A stretch of 64,000 nucleotides of DNA from assembly GCF_028736925.1 (NCBI RefSeq), contig NZ_JAQZAT010000021.1, positions 17,681-81,680 on the forward strand. Direction: 5' to 3'. The notes below the pieces were generated by a model. The model searched no databases, was not told the origin of the DNA, and saw only the letters and a list, made by a program, of their open reading frames with translations. This document shows, piece after piece, positions 15,795 to 25,734 of the stretch. The translations under genes were made by a program, and so were the position numbers. The stretch comes from Flavivirga sp. 57AJ16 (GTDB lineage: Bacteria; Bacteroidota; Bacteroidia; Flavobacteriales; Flavobacteriaceae). Numbering within the stretch: the stretch's first letter is position 1; every line of letters begins with the position of its first letter.

Positions 15795-17582
15795 TTATTT
15801 CGTAAAATTAATCAATTGTTGTCTATAAGCAGTTAGTAATTTAGATTTCGAGATATATCCACAATATTTACCATGTTTAATAACCGGTAAATTCCATGCC
15901 CCACTGGTTTTAAACTTATCCATAATGTCATTCATGGAATTTTCTTCGTAAATAATAATACCTGCGTCTGCATGCATTAAGCTAGAGGCATCGACTTTAT
16001 CGTAAAGGTGTGAGTTGAACATAATGTGCCTAATATCGTCTAAATGTATAACCCCCAAAAATTCATCGTCATCATTAACCACAGGAAAATGATTTCGGGA
16101 AGACTTTGCAACTGCTTTTTTTAATATATCACCAAGTTTCATTTCTGGTTTTAAGGTAATGAAATTAGTTTCTATGACTTTATCGATATCCAAAACCATT
16201 AATACATTTTGGTCTTTGTCGTGTGTCATCAATTCGCCGCGCTCTGCCAGTTTAAGTGTATAAATAGAATGTGAAATATAATATTTGGTCATGGCAAATG
16301 AAATGGTCGATACGATCATTAAAGGCACAAACAACTCATAGCCACCTGTGATTTCAGCAATAAGGAAGATTGCTGTAAGCGGCGCATGGAGGACCCCGGC
16401 CATGAGCCCTGTCATACCTATTAAGGTAAAGTTGGATTCGGATACTTGAAAATCCAAGCCGATATTATTAATGATTTTTGCAAAGGCATTCCCTAACGCA
16501 CTACCCATAACAAGCGTTGGGATAAACACGCCACCAACACCACCAGCACCAAAAGTAGTGGTCATAGCTATGGCTTTGAATATGGTTATACCAAGTAATA
16601 GTGCGATGACAATCCATATATTGGATAAATCTAAATTAAAAGGGGTAGTGCCTATGGCAGATAAGTGATCCCCTTTTAAAAGGTTATTCATAATACCATA
16701 ACCCTCACCGTAAAGAGGCGGAATAAAGTATAGCATAGAGCCAATGGCGATGCCTCCAATGAGCAATCGCTTGGCACGACTTTTAAATTGCTTAAAAAAA
16801 TTAGTAATACCAAAAAATACTTTTGAAAAATATACAGATGCTATACCGGTTACCAATCCTAAAACGATATAGAACAGGATATCGTTAACTTCGAATTTAT
16901 CGGTTAATTCAAATCGTAAAAGCACATCGGTTCCCAAAAACATATAGGAGGTTACAACGGCCGAAACAGATGCTAACAAAAGAGGTACCAATGAGGTGAA
17001 AGCAATATCCAAACTAAATATTTCAACAGCAAAAATAATAGCGGCAATAGGTGCTTTAAACATGGATGCCATGGCTCCTGCAGCTGCGCAACCTATTAAA
17101 AGCATCCTTGTTTTTGTATTCATGTGAAACAAACGAGCCGCATTAGATCCTAAAGCGGACCCTACACTTACTGCGGGCCCTTGTAAACCAACCGAACCAC
17201 CAAAACCAACTGTTAAGGGAGCTGTTATTAATGCAGCATAAATATTATATCTGGGGATAATCCCGTTTAGTTTGGAAATAGCATATAATGTTGAGGAAAT
17301 ACCATGGCCTATATGTTTTTTGAGCCAGATTTGTTTGATCATATAAACAAGTAGAAGCCCGATAATTGGAAAGATAAAATAAAGCGAGTTCTGGTAGTTA
17401 TTAAAGAAATCCAATTTAAAAAGTAATCGGATATAATGCGTAAGGTTTTTTAGGACCACGGTGCCCATTCCCGCTAAAAAACCAACTAAAATACTAAGGA
17501 TGTAAATAAACTGGAGTTCAGAAATATGTTTGTATTTCCAGATTAAGAACTTGCGCAAAAGACTTTTAGTACTTAGAGGCAT
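15795..17582 (-). CDS. ClC-type chloride channel/transporter with CBS pair
   Basis: A 595-residue protein. An N-terminal ClC core (about residues 20-430) with many membrane helices is followed by two cytoplasmic CBS motifs (about 455-590; FITLKPEMKLGDIL, FPVVNDDDEFLGVIHLDD, GKYCGYISKSKL). Conserved ClC segments include VGFGGSVGLQGPAVS, FGAGGVGGVFIPTLVMGSALG and GMTGLMAGVLHAPLTAIFLI. The gating glutamate of the usual GREGP/GLEGP motif is replaced by glutamine (Q134, codon CAA at 17181-17183). In E. coli ClC the same change abolishes proton coupling, so this protein may be a passive anion channel. Confidence 0.9.
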   Translation of the reverse strand: MPLSTKSLLRKFLIWKYKHISELQFIYILSILVGFLAGMGTVVLKNLTHYIRLLFKLDFFNNYQNSLYFIFPIIGLLLVYMIKQIWLKKHIGHGISSTLYAISKLNGIIPRYNIYAALITAPLTVGFGGSVGLQGPAVSVGSALGSNAARLFHMNTKTRMLLIGCAAAGAMASMFKAPIAAIIFAVEIFSLDIAFTSLVPLLLASVSAVVTSYMFLGTDVLLRFELTDKFEVNDILFYIVLGLVTGIASVYFSKVFFGITNFFKQFKSRAKRLLIGGIAIGSMLYFIPPLYGEGYGIMNNLLKGDHLSAIGTTPFNLDLSNIWIVIALLLGITIFKAIAMTTTFGAGGVGGVFIPTLVMGSALGNAFAKIINNIGLDFQVSESNFTLIGMTGLMAGVLHAPLTAIFLIAEITGGYELFVPLMIVSTISFAMTKYYISHSIYTLKLAERGELMTHDKDQNVLMVLDIDKVIETNFITLKPEMKLGDILKKAVAKSSRNHFPVVNDDDEFLGVIHLDDIRHIMFNSHLYDKVDASSLMHADAGIIIYEENSMNDIMDKFKTSGAWNLPVIKHGKYCGYISKSKLLTAYRQQLINFTK

Positions 17583-17627
17583 GCTATAAAATTACTAAAA
17601 AAACCTGCATAAAGCAGGATTTAAATT

Positions 17628-19382
17628 TTATGATTTCAAATGAAGCTTTAAACTTAACTCCGTTAACTGTTCATCGTCAATGGGAGCAGGCGCATCTATC
17701 ATGACATCGCGCCCCGCATTATTTTTTGGGAATGCAATAAAGTCCCTAATAGTTTCTTGCCCGCCTAAAATAGCTACCAATCTATCCAACCCAAAAGCCA
17801 AGCCGCCATGAGGCGGTGCGCCATATTGAAAGGCATCCATTAAAAAGCCAAATTGTGCTCTAGCTTCTTCTGGCGTAAACCCTAAATAATCGAACATTAG
17901 GGATTGGGTTTCCTTATCATGAATTCTTATGGAGCCGCCACCTATTTCGTTGCCGTTCAACACTAAATCGTAAGCATTGGCTTTTACATCTCCTGGGTTT
18001 GTTTTTAATAATTCCAATTGTCCAGGTTTTGGCGCTGTAAATGGGTGGTGCATCGCATGGTAACGCTTTGTGTCTTCGTCCCATTCCAATAAAGGAAAGT
18101 CCATAACCCAAAGAGGTGCAAATTCGTTTGGTTTACGTAAGCCCAAGCGTTCTGCCAATTCCATACGCAAAGCACTTAATTGTGCACGTACTTTATTTTT
18201 ATCACCAGAGAGTATACAAATTAAGTCACCTGCTTTTGCATTGGTAACCTCTGCCCATTTAGCCAAGTCTTCCTGGTCATAGAACTTATCAACCGAGGAT
18301 TTAAAAGTACCATCGTCATTACAACGACTATAAACCATGCCCAAAGCACCAACTTGTGGTCGTTTTACCCAATCAATTAATTTATCTATCTCTTTTCTGG
18401 TATAACTATTTCCTCCAGGAACCGCTATGCCAACAACTAATTCTGCATTATTAAAAACACCAAAATCCTTATGTTGGGTAACGGCGTTAAGTTCGCCAAA
18501 TTCCATCCCAAAACGAATATCAGGTTTATCGTTACCATATAAACGCATGGCATCATCATATAGCATTCTTGGGAATTTTTCTATTTCGACACCATTTACT
18601 TCTTTTAATAAATGACGTGTTAATCCTTCAAAAGTATTTAAAATATCTTCTTGCTCTATAAACGCCATTTCACAGTCTATTTGTGTGAATTCCGGTTGTC
18701 TGTCAGCTCGTAAATCTTCATCCCTAAAGCATTTTACGATCTGAAAATATTTATCCATACCCCCGACCATAAGCAATTGCTTAAAGGTTTGTGGCGATTG
18801 GGGCAATGCATAAAACTGCCCCTCGTTCATACGTGATGGCACTACAAAATCCCTTGCACCTTCTGGAGTCGATTTAATCAAATAAGGGGTTTCTACTTCA
18901 ATAAAGCCTTCTTTAGATAAATAGTTCCTAACTTCCTGAGTCACTTTATGTCTAAAGATCAAATTATCTTTTACGGGGTTTCTACGAATATCCAGGTAGC
19001 GATATTTCATACGTAGATCTTCACCACCATCTGTTTTATCTTCTATGGTGAACGGCGGAAGTAAGGCCTCGTTTAATATATTCAACTCAGAAACCAATAT
19101 TTCAATATCTCCAGTTGGTATATTAGGGTTTTTTGAAGCGCGTTCAATAACAGTGCCTTTAACTTGAATGACAAACTCGCGACCCAAATTTTGAGCCTGT
19201 TGCATCATTTCTTTCGAAGTACGTTCTTCATCAAAAACCAATTGTGTTATACCATAACGGTCTCTCAAGTCTATCCAAACAATAAATCCTTTATCACGAG
19301 ATTTTTGAACCCAACCAGCAAGGGTTACTTCTTTATTTATATTTGTAGCTTTTAATTCACCACAATTATGACTTCTATACAT
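17628..19382 (-). CDS. aspS: Aspartyl-tRNA synthetase
   Basis: A class II synthetase that charges tRNA-Asp. It has an N-terminal OB-fold anticodon domain ([24 protein letters not shown]), motif 2 ([19 protein letters not shown]), a bacterial GAD insertion and C-terminal motif 3 ([13 protein letters not shown]). The frame extends 7 codons further upstream to 19403, but the family begins [10 protein letters not shown], so the start at 19382 (584 residues) is chosen. Confidence 0.94.
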   Translation of the reverse strand: MYRSHNCGELKATNINKEVTLAGWVQKSRDKGFIVWIDLRDRYGITQLVFDEERTSKEMMQQAQNLGREFVIQVKGTVIERASKNPNIPTGDIEILVSELNILNEALLPPFTIEDKTDGGEDLRMKYRYLDIRRNPVKDNLIFRHKVTQEVRNYLSKEGFIEVETPYLIKSTPEGARDFVVPSRMNEGQFYALPQSPQTFKQLLMVGGMDKYFQIVKCFRDEDLRADRQPEFTQIDCEMAFIEQEDILNTFEGLTRHLLKEVNGVEIEKFPRMLYDDAMRLYGNDKPDIRFGMEFGELNAVTQHKDFGVFNNAELVVGIAVPGGNSYTRKEIDKLIDWVKRPQVGALGMVYSRCNDDGTFKSSVDKFYDQEDLAKWAEVTNAKAGDLICILSGDKNKVRAQLSALRMELAERLGLRKPNEFAPLWVMDFPLLEWDEDTKRYHAMHHPFTAPKPGQLELLKTNPGDVKANAYDLVLNGNEIGGGSIRIHDKETQSLMFDYLGFTPEEARAQFGFLMDAFQYGAPPHGGLAFGLDRLVAILGGQETIRDFIAFPKNNAGRDVMIDAPAPIDDEQLTELSLKLHLKS

Positions 19383-19632
19383 TGTTGTAAAATTGAAGTG
19401 CACTCCTACTTTATTCTATTAGTAATTACTAAGTTAATTGAATAGTAGTTTAATGCATTAAACAGATTGCAAATTTATGAAGATATTACTTTGTAGTATA
19501 ACCTTTTTTGTAAAGATTTAAATAAAGATTTTTCTATGATCATCTTCGTGAGCTGACTTCGAGGTAGCTTCTTGCCTTCCTAAAATTTACTAGGTTTTTT
19601 TGTTAAGCCACGAATTTACTTGTCTTATTTGT

Positions 19633-19644
19633 ATGAATATTCAT
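19633..19644 (+). promoter_or_regulatory. Palindrome ATGAATATTCAT in a shared leader
   Basis: A perfect 12-bp palindrome 46 bases before the receptor start. The region from here to the start (palindrome, T-run, GGATATTTAA, GACTAA, CAAATAAA) is largely repeated before the SusC-like gene at 22688-22746. The two genes therefore probably share a regulator or a common transcript leader. Confidence 0.45.
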
Positions 19645-19690
19645 ATTTTTTTTGGATATTTAAAGCAGACTAACTCAAATAAAATATATT

Positions 19691-22558
19691 ATGTTCAAAT
19701 TTTTACGATTTAAATTGTTTCTGGTTTTATTGTTTTTTATGCCTGTAATCGCTTTTTCGCAACAGGTTTCAGGTACAGTAACAGATGGAGGAACAAATTT
19801 GCCTTTAGCAGGGGCAAATATTGTTATTAAAGGGACCGGTACTGGTACCATTTCAGATTTTGATGGGAACTTTACTTTAAACGCAGAGAGCTTTCCGGTA
19901 ACTTTGGTGGTGTCCTCGGTAGGATACGATACCCAAGAGGTGAATGTATCCTCTTCTCAAAAGGTTACTATAGCACTAAAGGAAGGTGTTGCTTTAGACG
20001 AGGTTGTATTAATCGGGTCTAGAAACCCCAGTAGAACAGCTGTAGACACACCAGTTCCTGTTGATGTTATTGATATTTCTGAATTGACATCGCAAGGGCC
20101 TCAGGTTAATTTAAATCAAATTTTAAATTTTGTAGCCCCTTCATTTACGTCGAATACCCAAACCATTTCAGACGGAACCGATCATATCGATCCTGCTTCT
20201 CTAAGAGGATTAGGGCCTGACCAAGTGCTTGTTTTAATTAATGGGAAACGAAGACATAATTCATCTTTGGTTAATGTTAATGGAACCTTTGGGCGTGGTA
20301 GTGTAGGCACCGATTTAAATGCTATTCCATCTGGAGCCATTCAACGCTTGGAGGTTTTACGCGATGGTGCGGCTGCCCAATATGGATCGGATGCTATTGC
20401 TGGAGTTATTAACATTGTGTTGCATAATAATGTAAACGAACTTACATTAAATATGACTACAGGTGCTAATTTCACAAAGCATGCCAACGATCAAACTGGG
20501 GGCGTTGATGGCGAGACCATTAACATCAGTGCTAATTATGGCTTACCTTTAGGGGAGCATGGCGGGTTTATTAATTTCACCGGTGATTTTGATTTTAGAG
20601 AGGATTATGGTAGAATGAAAGAATGGGAAGACGCTGTTTTCAACCTTTACAACACCGTTGAAAGGTTTGCCGATAATGATGGTTATAACTTATCTAACTT
20701 GTTGGATGATGATGTGGCCGATGTTATACAATATGCTAATGCAGCCGGTATCGATATAGGTAGTGCAAGCACTAAAGCAGAATTGCAACCTATTTTAAGC
20801 GCAGATAATACAGCGGCCGAATTAGCTGCCAGAGGATTGGTAAGAAGTGATTTTAACATGCGTGTGGGGCAGTCTGAGGTAAGAGGCGGGCGGTTTTTTG
20901 CTAATCTTTCTTTACCATTGGATGATAATGGCACAGCATTATACTCCTTTGCAGGAGCAAGCTCCAGAAAAGGAAATTCTGCCGGGTTTTACAGGTTGCC
21001 AAACCAAAGTAGAACCTATACACCGGCATATATCAATGGTTTTTTGCCAGAGATTAACTCAACGATTACAGACAAATCTTTAGCAGTGGGGATCAAGGGG
21101 AAAATAAATGATTGGAATATCGACTTGAGTAATACTTGGGGTAAAAATGCCTTCTTGTATACTATTGGAAATACTTTTAACGCTTCAAGGCAAAATGCAT
21201 CGCCAACAACCTTTGATGCTGGCGGGTTTAACTTTATGCAGAACACCGTTAATTTAGATGTAAATCAATTTTTTGATGATATTTTAAGTGGTCTGAACAT
21301 TGCGTTTGGAGCTGAGTATAGACTTGAAAACTATGAAATCGTTGCTGGTGAAGAAGCTTCTTATGGACAATATACAGGTGAAGGCGAGTTAATTACCCTG
21401 CCTACTCAAAGCCCTTCAGAAGATTTCTTTGGAAGTGTCAGACCGGGCGGTTCCCAGGTATTTCCAGGATTTAGCCCTGCCAATGAGCTGTCCAGGGATA
21501 GAAATAGTATTGCTGGATATTTTGACCTGGAAGCAGATTTTTCAGAAGCATTTTTAGCAAGCTTTGCAACACGTTTTGAGAATTATTCAGATTTTGGCTC
21601 CACGATCAATTTTAAATTAGCAACGCGATTAAAAGCCAGCGAAAATGTTAATATAAGAGCCGCTTTAAATACAGGCTTTAGAGCACCTTCATTGCACCAG
21701 TTAAATTTTAACTCAACATCTACTATATTTCAAGACGGCATCCCCGTTGAGGTAGGAACGTTTTCAAATGATAGTAGAGCCGCAAATCTTTTAGGCATTC
21801 CACAATTAAAAGAAGAAACGTCCCAAAGTATCAGCATAGGATTTACGTCAAAACTACCTGATGCGAATTTAACGATAACCGTTGATGGTTATTTTGTGGC
21901 CATTGATGATAGAGTGGTATATACTGGACAGTTTAGAGGGCCTGGGACAGGGACCGAATTAGATAATTTGCTTGCTCAAGCCAATGCTTCGGCAGCCTCA
22001 TTTTTTGCAAATGCTATCGATACAGAATCTAAAGGGTTGGATATTGTATTAACACATAAAGCTGATATTGGGACCAATATGAGATTAAAATCCGATTTGT
22101 CGGGAACACTCTCTAAAACAAAAAAAGTAGGTGCTATTAAAGCATCTCAGGTTTTAGAAGATGCCGGTTTAGTAGATACTTATTTCCCTGAGGATAGTAG
22201 AATTTATTTGGAGGAAGCCGTGCCAAGAACAAAAATAAATTTGACCAACAATTTAACGTTCAATAAGTTTAATATATTCTTGAGAAATGTTTGGTTTGGT
22301 GAAGTTTCAGAGGCTACAACAACTGTTGCCAATCAACAAGTGTACGGTTCTAAATTAGTGACCGATTTATCTTTTGGCTATAAAGCCTCAGAAAGCTTGA
22401 CATTAACAGTAGGAGCAAATAACTTGTTGGATGTTTATCCAGATAGGGCCATTGAAGCAAACCGAAGTAGTGGCCGTTTCGATTGGTCAAGACGTTCCCA
22501 ACAATTTGGTATAGCTGGACGTTTTCTTTTTGCCAGACTTAGTTTTAAGTTGAAGTAA
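19691..22558 (+). CDS. TonB-dependent receptor (non-SusC class)
   Basis: A 955-residue outer-membrane receptor. It has a signal peptide (LFLVLLFFMPVIAFSQQ), a carboxypeptidase-regulatory-like domain (about residues 25-100), a TonB-box-like DEVVLIG and a plug (about 115-235) with ASLRGLGPDQVLVLINGKRRH and LRDGAAAQYGSDAIAGVINIV. The barrel ends LFARLSFKLK. The plug pattern matches siderophore/vitamin-type receptors rather than SusC. The N-terminal 100 residues closely resemble those of the SusC homologue downstream, pointing to module exchange. It ends at its own terminator. Confidence 0.92.
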   Translation: MFKFLRFKLFLVLLFFMPVIAFSQQVSGTVTDGGTNLPLAGANIVIKGTGTGTISDFDGNFTLNAESFPVTLVVSSVGYDTQEVNVSSSQKVTIALKEGVALDEVVLIGSRNPSRTAVDTPVPVDVIDISELTSQGPQVNLNQILNFVAPSFTSNTQTISDGTDHIDPASLRGLGPDQVLVLINGKRRHNSSLVNVNGTFGRGSVGTDLNAIPSGAIQRLEVLRDGAAAQYGSDAIAGVINIVLHNNVNELTLNMTTGANFTKHANDQTGGVDGETINISANYGLPLGEHGGFINFTGDFDFREDYGRMKEWEDAVFNLYNTVERFADNDGYNLSNLLDDDVADVIQYANAAGIDIGSASTKAELQPILSADNTAAELAARGLVRSDFNMRVGQSEVRGGRFFANLSLPLDDNGTALYSFAGASSRKGNSAGFYRLPNQSRTYTPAYINGFLPEINSTITDKSLAVGIKGKINDWNIDLSNTWGKNAFLYTIGNTFNASRQNASPTTFDAGGFNFMQNTVNLDVNQFFDDILSGLNIAFGAEYRLENYEIVAGEEASYGQYTGEGELITLPTQSPSEDFFGSVRPGGSQVFPGFSPANELSRDRNSIAGYFDLEADFSEAFLASFATRFENYSDFGSTINFKLATRLKASENVNIRAALNTGFRAPSLHQLNFNSTSTIFQDGIPVEVGTFSNDSRAANLLGIPQLKEETSQSISIGFTSKLPDANLTITVDGYFVAIDDRVVYTGQFRGPGTGTELDNLLAQANASAASFFANAIDTESKGLDIVLTHKADIGTNMRLKSDLSGTLSKTKKVGAIKASQVLEDAGLVDTYFPEDSRIYLEEAVPRTKINLTNNLTFNKFNIFLRNVWFGEVSEATTTVANQQVYGSKLVTDLSFGYKASESLTLTVGANNLLDVYPDRAIEANRSSGRFDWSRRSQQFGIAGRFLFARLSFKLK

Positions 22559-22575
22559 ATATACAAAGAACTATT

Positions 22576-22609
22576 AAAAAGCTCCATGAAGTACTTCGTG
22601 GAGCTTTTT
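22576..22609 (+). terminator. Intrinsic terminator
   Basis: AAAAAGCTCCA and TGGAGCTTTTT form a long stem with a GAAGTACTTC inner palindrome. It lies 17 bases after the receptor stop and isolates it from the SusC gene. Confidence 0.85.
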
Positions 22610-22687
22610 GTATTGAACCTGTATTATCATATTCTTAAATATAACCATTCCATTTTATTAATTTATTAATTTATGTGGTTTATTTTT

Positions 22688-22699
22688 ATGAATATCCAT
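22688..22699 (+). promoter_or_regulatory. Second copy of the leader palindrome (ATGAATATCCAT)
   Basis: One mismatch from the palindrome at 19633. It lies 47 bases before the SusC start, against 46 for the first copy. The surrounding leader (TTTATTTTTATGAATAT, then T-run, GATATTTAA, CTGACTAA, CAAATAAA) is conserved too. Confidence 0.45.
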
Positions 22700-22746
22700 A
22701 TTTTTTTAAGATATTTAATGCTGACTAATTTCAAATAAATCAAATT

Positions 22747-25716
22747 ATGAGCAAAGTTTTACAATTTAAACTGCTCCTAACATTGTTATGCCTTATTCCG
22801 GTAATTGCTTTTTCACAGCAGATTTCGGGAACGATAACAGATGGAGCAACAAATTTGCCCTTACCAGGCGCAAATATTATTATTAAGGGAACACAAACTG
22901 GAACAACATCCGATTTTGATGGACGATTTAGCTTAAATGTCAACAGTTTTCCAGTAACATTAGAAATTTCTTCTTTAGGGTTTGAAACCCTTGAAGTCCC
23001 AGTGAACGAAGCCAAAACTATAAATGTGACGCTTCAAGAGTCTGCCGAGGCATTAGAAGAGGTGATTATTACAGGTTTGGCATCTTCTGTTAAACGAAGT
23101 AACGCTGCAAATGCCGTAGCAACTGTTTCTGCCGATGATCTGGCAGGGCGAACACCACCGCAAACTTTAGATGGTGCCATGGCGGGTAAATTTGTAGGTG
23201 CCCAAATAACCCAGGCTTCTGGAGCGCCTGGAGGAGGTATTTCCGTGAAATTAAGAGGGGTAACTTCCATTAACGGTAATGGACAGCCTTTATATATTAT
23301 TGACGGTGTTTATGTAAATAACAATAGTGTATTTGCTGGCGGGCTCAACGAAATATCTAATGCTGCTGGAGGTGGTGCATCATCAACAGATTCCCAAGAT
23401 AATGCATCAAACAGAATTGCAGATATTAACCCGGACGATATAGCCAATATTGAGATATTAAAAGGGGCCTCGGCCTCGGCTATTTATGGTTCCCGTGCCG
23501 CAGCAGGTGTGGTTATCATTACCACAAAGAAAGGGAAGCAAGGAAAAACCAAAGTTAAGTTCTCGCAGGCAATAGGTTGGAACGAGGCCGTTAATTTATT
23601 GGGACAAAGGAATTGGACAGCAGACTTGGCAGAAAGTGTTTATGGTGAAGGAGCATTGTTCACTGCAGCCCAAAACGCAGGCACCTTAATTGATTATGAG
23701 AAGGAAATTTATGGAGAAAAAGGATTTATTACCAATACCAATGTTAGTGTGTCCGGAGGAAATGATAAGACGTCATTTTTTGGCAGTTTTACGACGAATG
23801 AAGAAGATGGGATCGTTAAGCGTACTGGAGCAGGCAAAAAGTCTGTAAGATTAAATGTCGACCATAAAATTAATGATAACATTAAGTTGGCTTTAACAGG
23901 TAATTATATAAACTCCAATTCTGATAGAGGTTTCTTTAATAATGATAATACCAATACAACTATTGGGGTTTCTACGTTATTCACAAGACCTTGGGATTAT
24001 TTATTACCAGATGCAGACGGAAACTATCCCGATCACCCTGCGAACTCATCCAATCAAATACATACCAGGGATGTTATGACTAATAGCGAATCTACAAGGC
24101 GTTTAATAGCTGGAGGTACTTTGGATATTAATTTGTTCAGTAATGAAAAACAAAGTTTAAAGTTTATTGCACGTGCTGGTGTAGATACTTATACATTGGT
24201 CACCGATGTGTTTTTCCCCAGGAATTTACAGTTTATGAGTCCAGCTGTTGGAGGCGTAGATGGTTTGTCCTCAGAAGGAACCACTCAAAATACCGACGCC
24301 AATTTTAATGCCTTTTTGGTTCATAACTATATAACAGATAGTCATTTGAGTTTTACAACACAGGCAGGTCTTACAAACGAGCATTTTTCCCAAAATACCA
24401 TTAGGGTAACTTCAACGGGTCTTATTGCTTCAGAAAGCAATGTCGATCAAGCTGCTAATGTAGATGCTGACCAATTTAGGTTGGAGCAAGAAGATGCTGG
24501 TTTTTTTGTGCAGGAGGAAGTAAATTATCAAGATAAAATAATTGCTACTTTAGGGTTAAGAGGTGATAAGTCTTCTAATAATGGCGATGCAAACAAGTTT
24601 TTTTATTACCCTAAAGCTTCGGCAGCGTTTAACTTACATAATTTTGAGTTCTGGAATCTTGAGGCGGTCAATCAATTTAAAATTCGTGCAGCATACGGTG
24701 AGGCAGGAAACTTTGCTCCCAATGGCGCTTTATTCACCACCTATATTAATTCCTTAATTGATGGCAATGTGGGGATTATTACACCAACAACTTTAGGAGA
24801 CCCATCCATTCAACCAGAAAGACAAAAAGAGCTGGAGGTTGGTTTTGATGCCGGCTTTTTAAATAACCGAGTAACCTTGGAGTTTACTTATTATAATAAG
24901 CAAGTGGAAGATTTAATTCTTCAAGCCGATAATGAGCCTTCTTCTGGATATGCCTTTAGATGGGTAAATGCTGGGTCGTTAGAAAATAACGGTATTGAAA
25001 TAGGCTTAAATGGAAGTATTTTTAAGGACGAGGATTTCTCTTGGGATGCTAACATTATTTGGTTTAAAAATAAATCTGAGATCACGGAGTTGAAGGTTAA
25101 CTCTTTTGACACTCAAGGGTTTGGAACAGGTCTGGGGACGTTTAGAATAGAAGAAGGGAAAAGTGCGACTCAAATTGTAGGTAACGACGTTAATGGAAAT
25201 GTGGTGGTTTTGGGTGATGCTGAGCCTGATTTCCAAATGTCTTTTAATAATAACATGACATATAGAGATTTTACGCTTTCATTTTTATGGCATTGGAAAA
25301 AAGGAGGCGATAATGTGAATTTAAGTCGACTACTTTCAGATTTTGGAGGCACAAGTGCAGACTATGATGAAATAAACATTGACCCTGCTGGCACGACGCC
25401 AAATGGGGATTATAGAATTGCGGCTTTTCTTGGAGGAAATGCAGAGCCTTTTGTTGAAGATGCCTCTTATTTAAAATTAAGGGAAATAGGGCTATATTAC
25501 AATATCCCTAGTAGGAGTCTGGAAAAATGGTTTGATGGAAATATAACAGATGTAAAGGTTGGTCTTTCAGGAAGAAACCTGATCAATATTTTCGATTATA
25601 ACAGTTATGATCCAGAAGTATCGAACTTTGGATCTGCTGCGGCAGGCATTGGAATTGAGGTTGCACCCTTTCCATCATCTAAAAGATTTATGTTTCACTT
25701 GTCGGTAGGACTTTAA
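22747..25716 (+). CDS. SusC/RagA-type TonB-linked outer-membrane protein
   Basis: A 989-residue SusC family transporter that moves an oligomeric nutrient, captured with SusD, across the outer membrane. It has a signal peptide, a carboxypeptidase-regulatory-like domain (about residues 25-100), the SusC signature LEEVIITGLAS and a plug with QPLYIIDGVYVNN and IEILKGASASAIYGSRAAAGVVIITTKKG. The barrel ends RFMFHLSVGL. The SusD gene follows after 18 bases. No glycoside hydrolase is nearby, so the substrate cannot be named. Confidence 0.94.
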   Translation: MSKVLQFKLLLTLLCLIPVIAFSQQISGTITDGATNLPLPGANIIIKGTQTGTTSDFDGRFSLNVNSFPVTLEISSLGFETLEVPVNEAKTINVTLQESAEALEEVIITGLASSVKRSNAANAVATVSADDLAGRTPPQTLDGAMAGKFVGAQITQASGAPGGGISVKLRGVTSINGNGQPLYIIDGVYVNNNSVFAGGLNEISNAAGGGASSTDSQDNASNRIADINPDDIANIEILKGASASAIYGSRAAAGVVIITTKKGKQGKTKVKFSQAIGWNEAVNLLGQRNWTADLAESVYGEGALFTAAQNAGTLIDYEKEIYGEKGFITNTNVSVSGGNDKTSFFGSFTTNEEDGIVKRTGAGKKSVRLNVDHKINDNIKLALTGNYINSNSDRGFFNNDNTNTTIGVSTLFTRPWDYLLPDADGNYPDHPANSSNQIHTRDVMTNSESTRRLIAGGTLDINLFSNEKQSLKFIARAGVDTYTLVTDVFFPRNLQFMSPAVGGVDGLSSEGTTQNTDANFNAFLVHNYITDSHLSFTTQAGLTNEHFSQNTIRVTSTGLIASESNVDQAANVDADQFRLEQEDAGFFVQEEVNYQDKIIATLGLRGDKSSNNGDANKFFYYPKASAAFNLHNFEFWNLEAVNQFKIRAAYGEAGNFAPNGALFTTYINSLIDGNVGIITPTTLGDPSIQPERQKELEVGFDAGFLNNRVTLEFTYYNKQVEDLILQADNEPSSGYAFRWVNAGSLENNGIEIGLNGSIFKDEDFSWDANIIWFKNKSEITELKVNSFDTQGFGTGLGTFRIEEGKSATQIVGNDVNGNVVVLGDAEPDFQMSFNNNMTYRDFTLSFLWHWKKGGDNVNLSRLLSDFGGTSADYDEINIDPAGTTPNGDYRIAAFLGGNAEPFVEDASYLKLREIGLYYNIPSRSLEKWFDGNITDVKVGLSGRNLINIFDYNSYDPEVSNFGSAAAGIGIEVAPFPSSKRFMFHLSVGL

Positions 25717-25734
25717 TAATTAAAAAAAAATATT

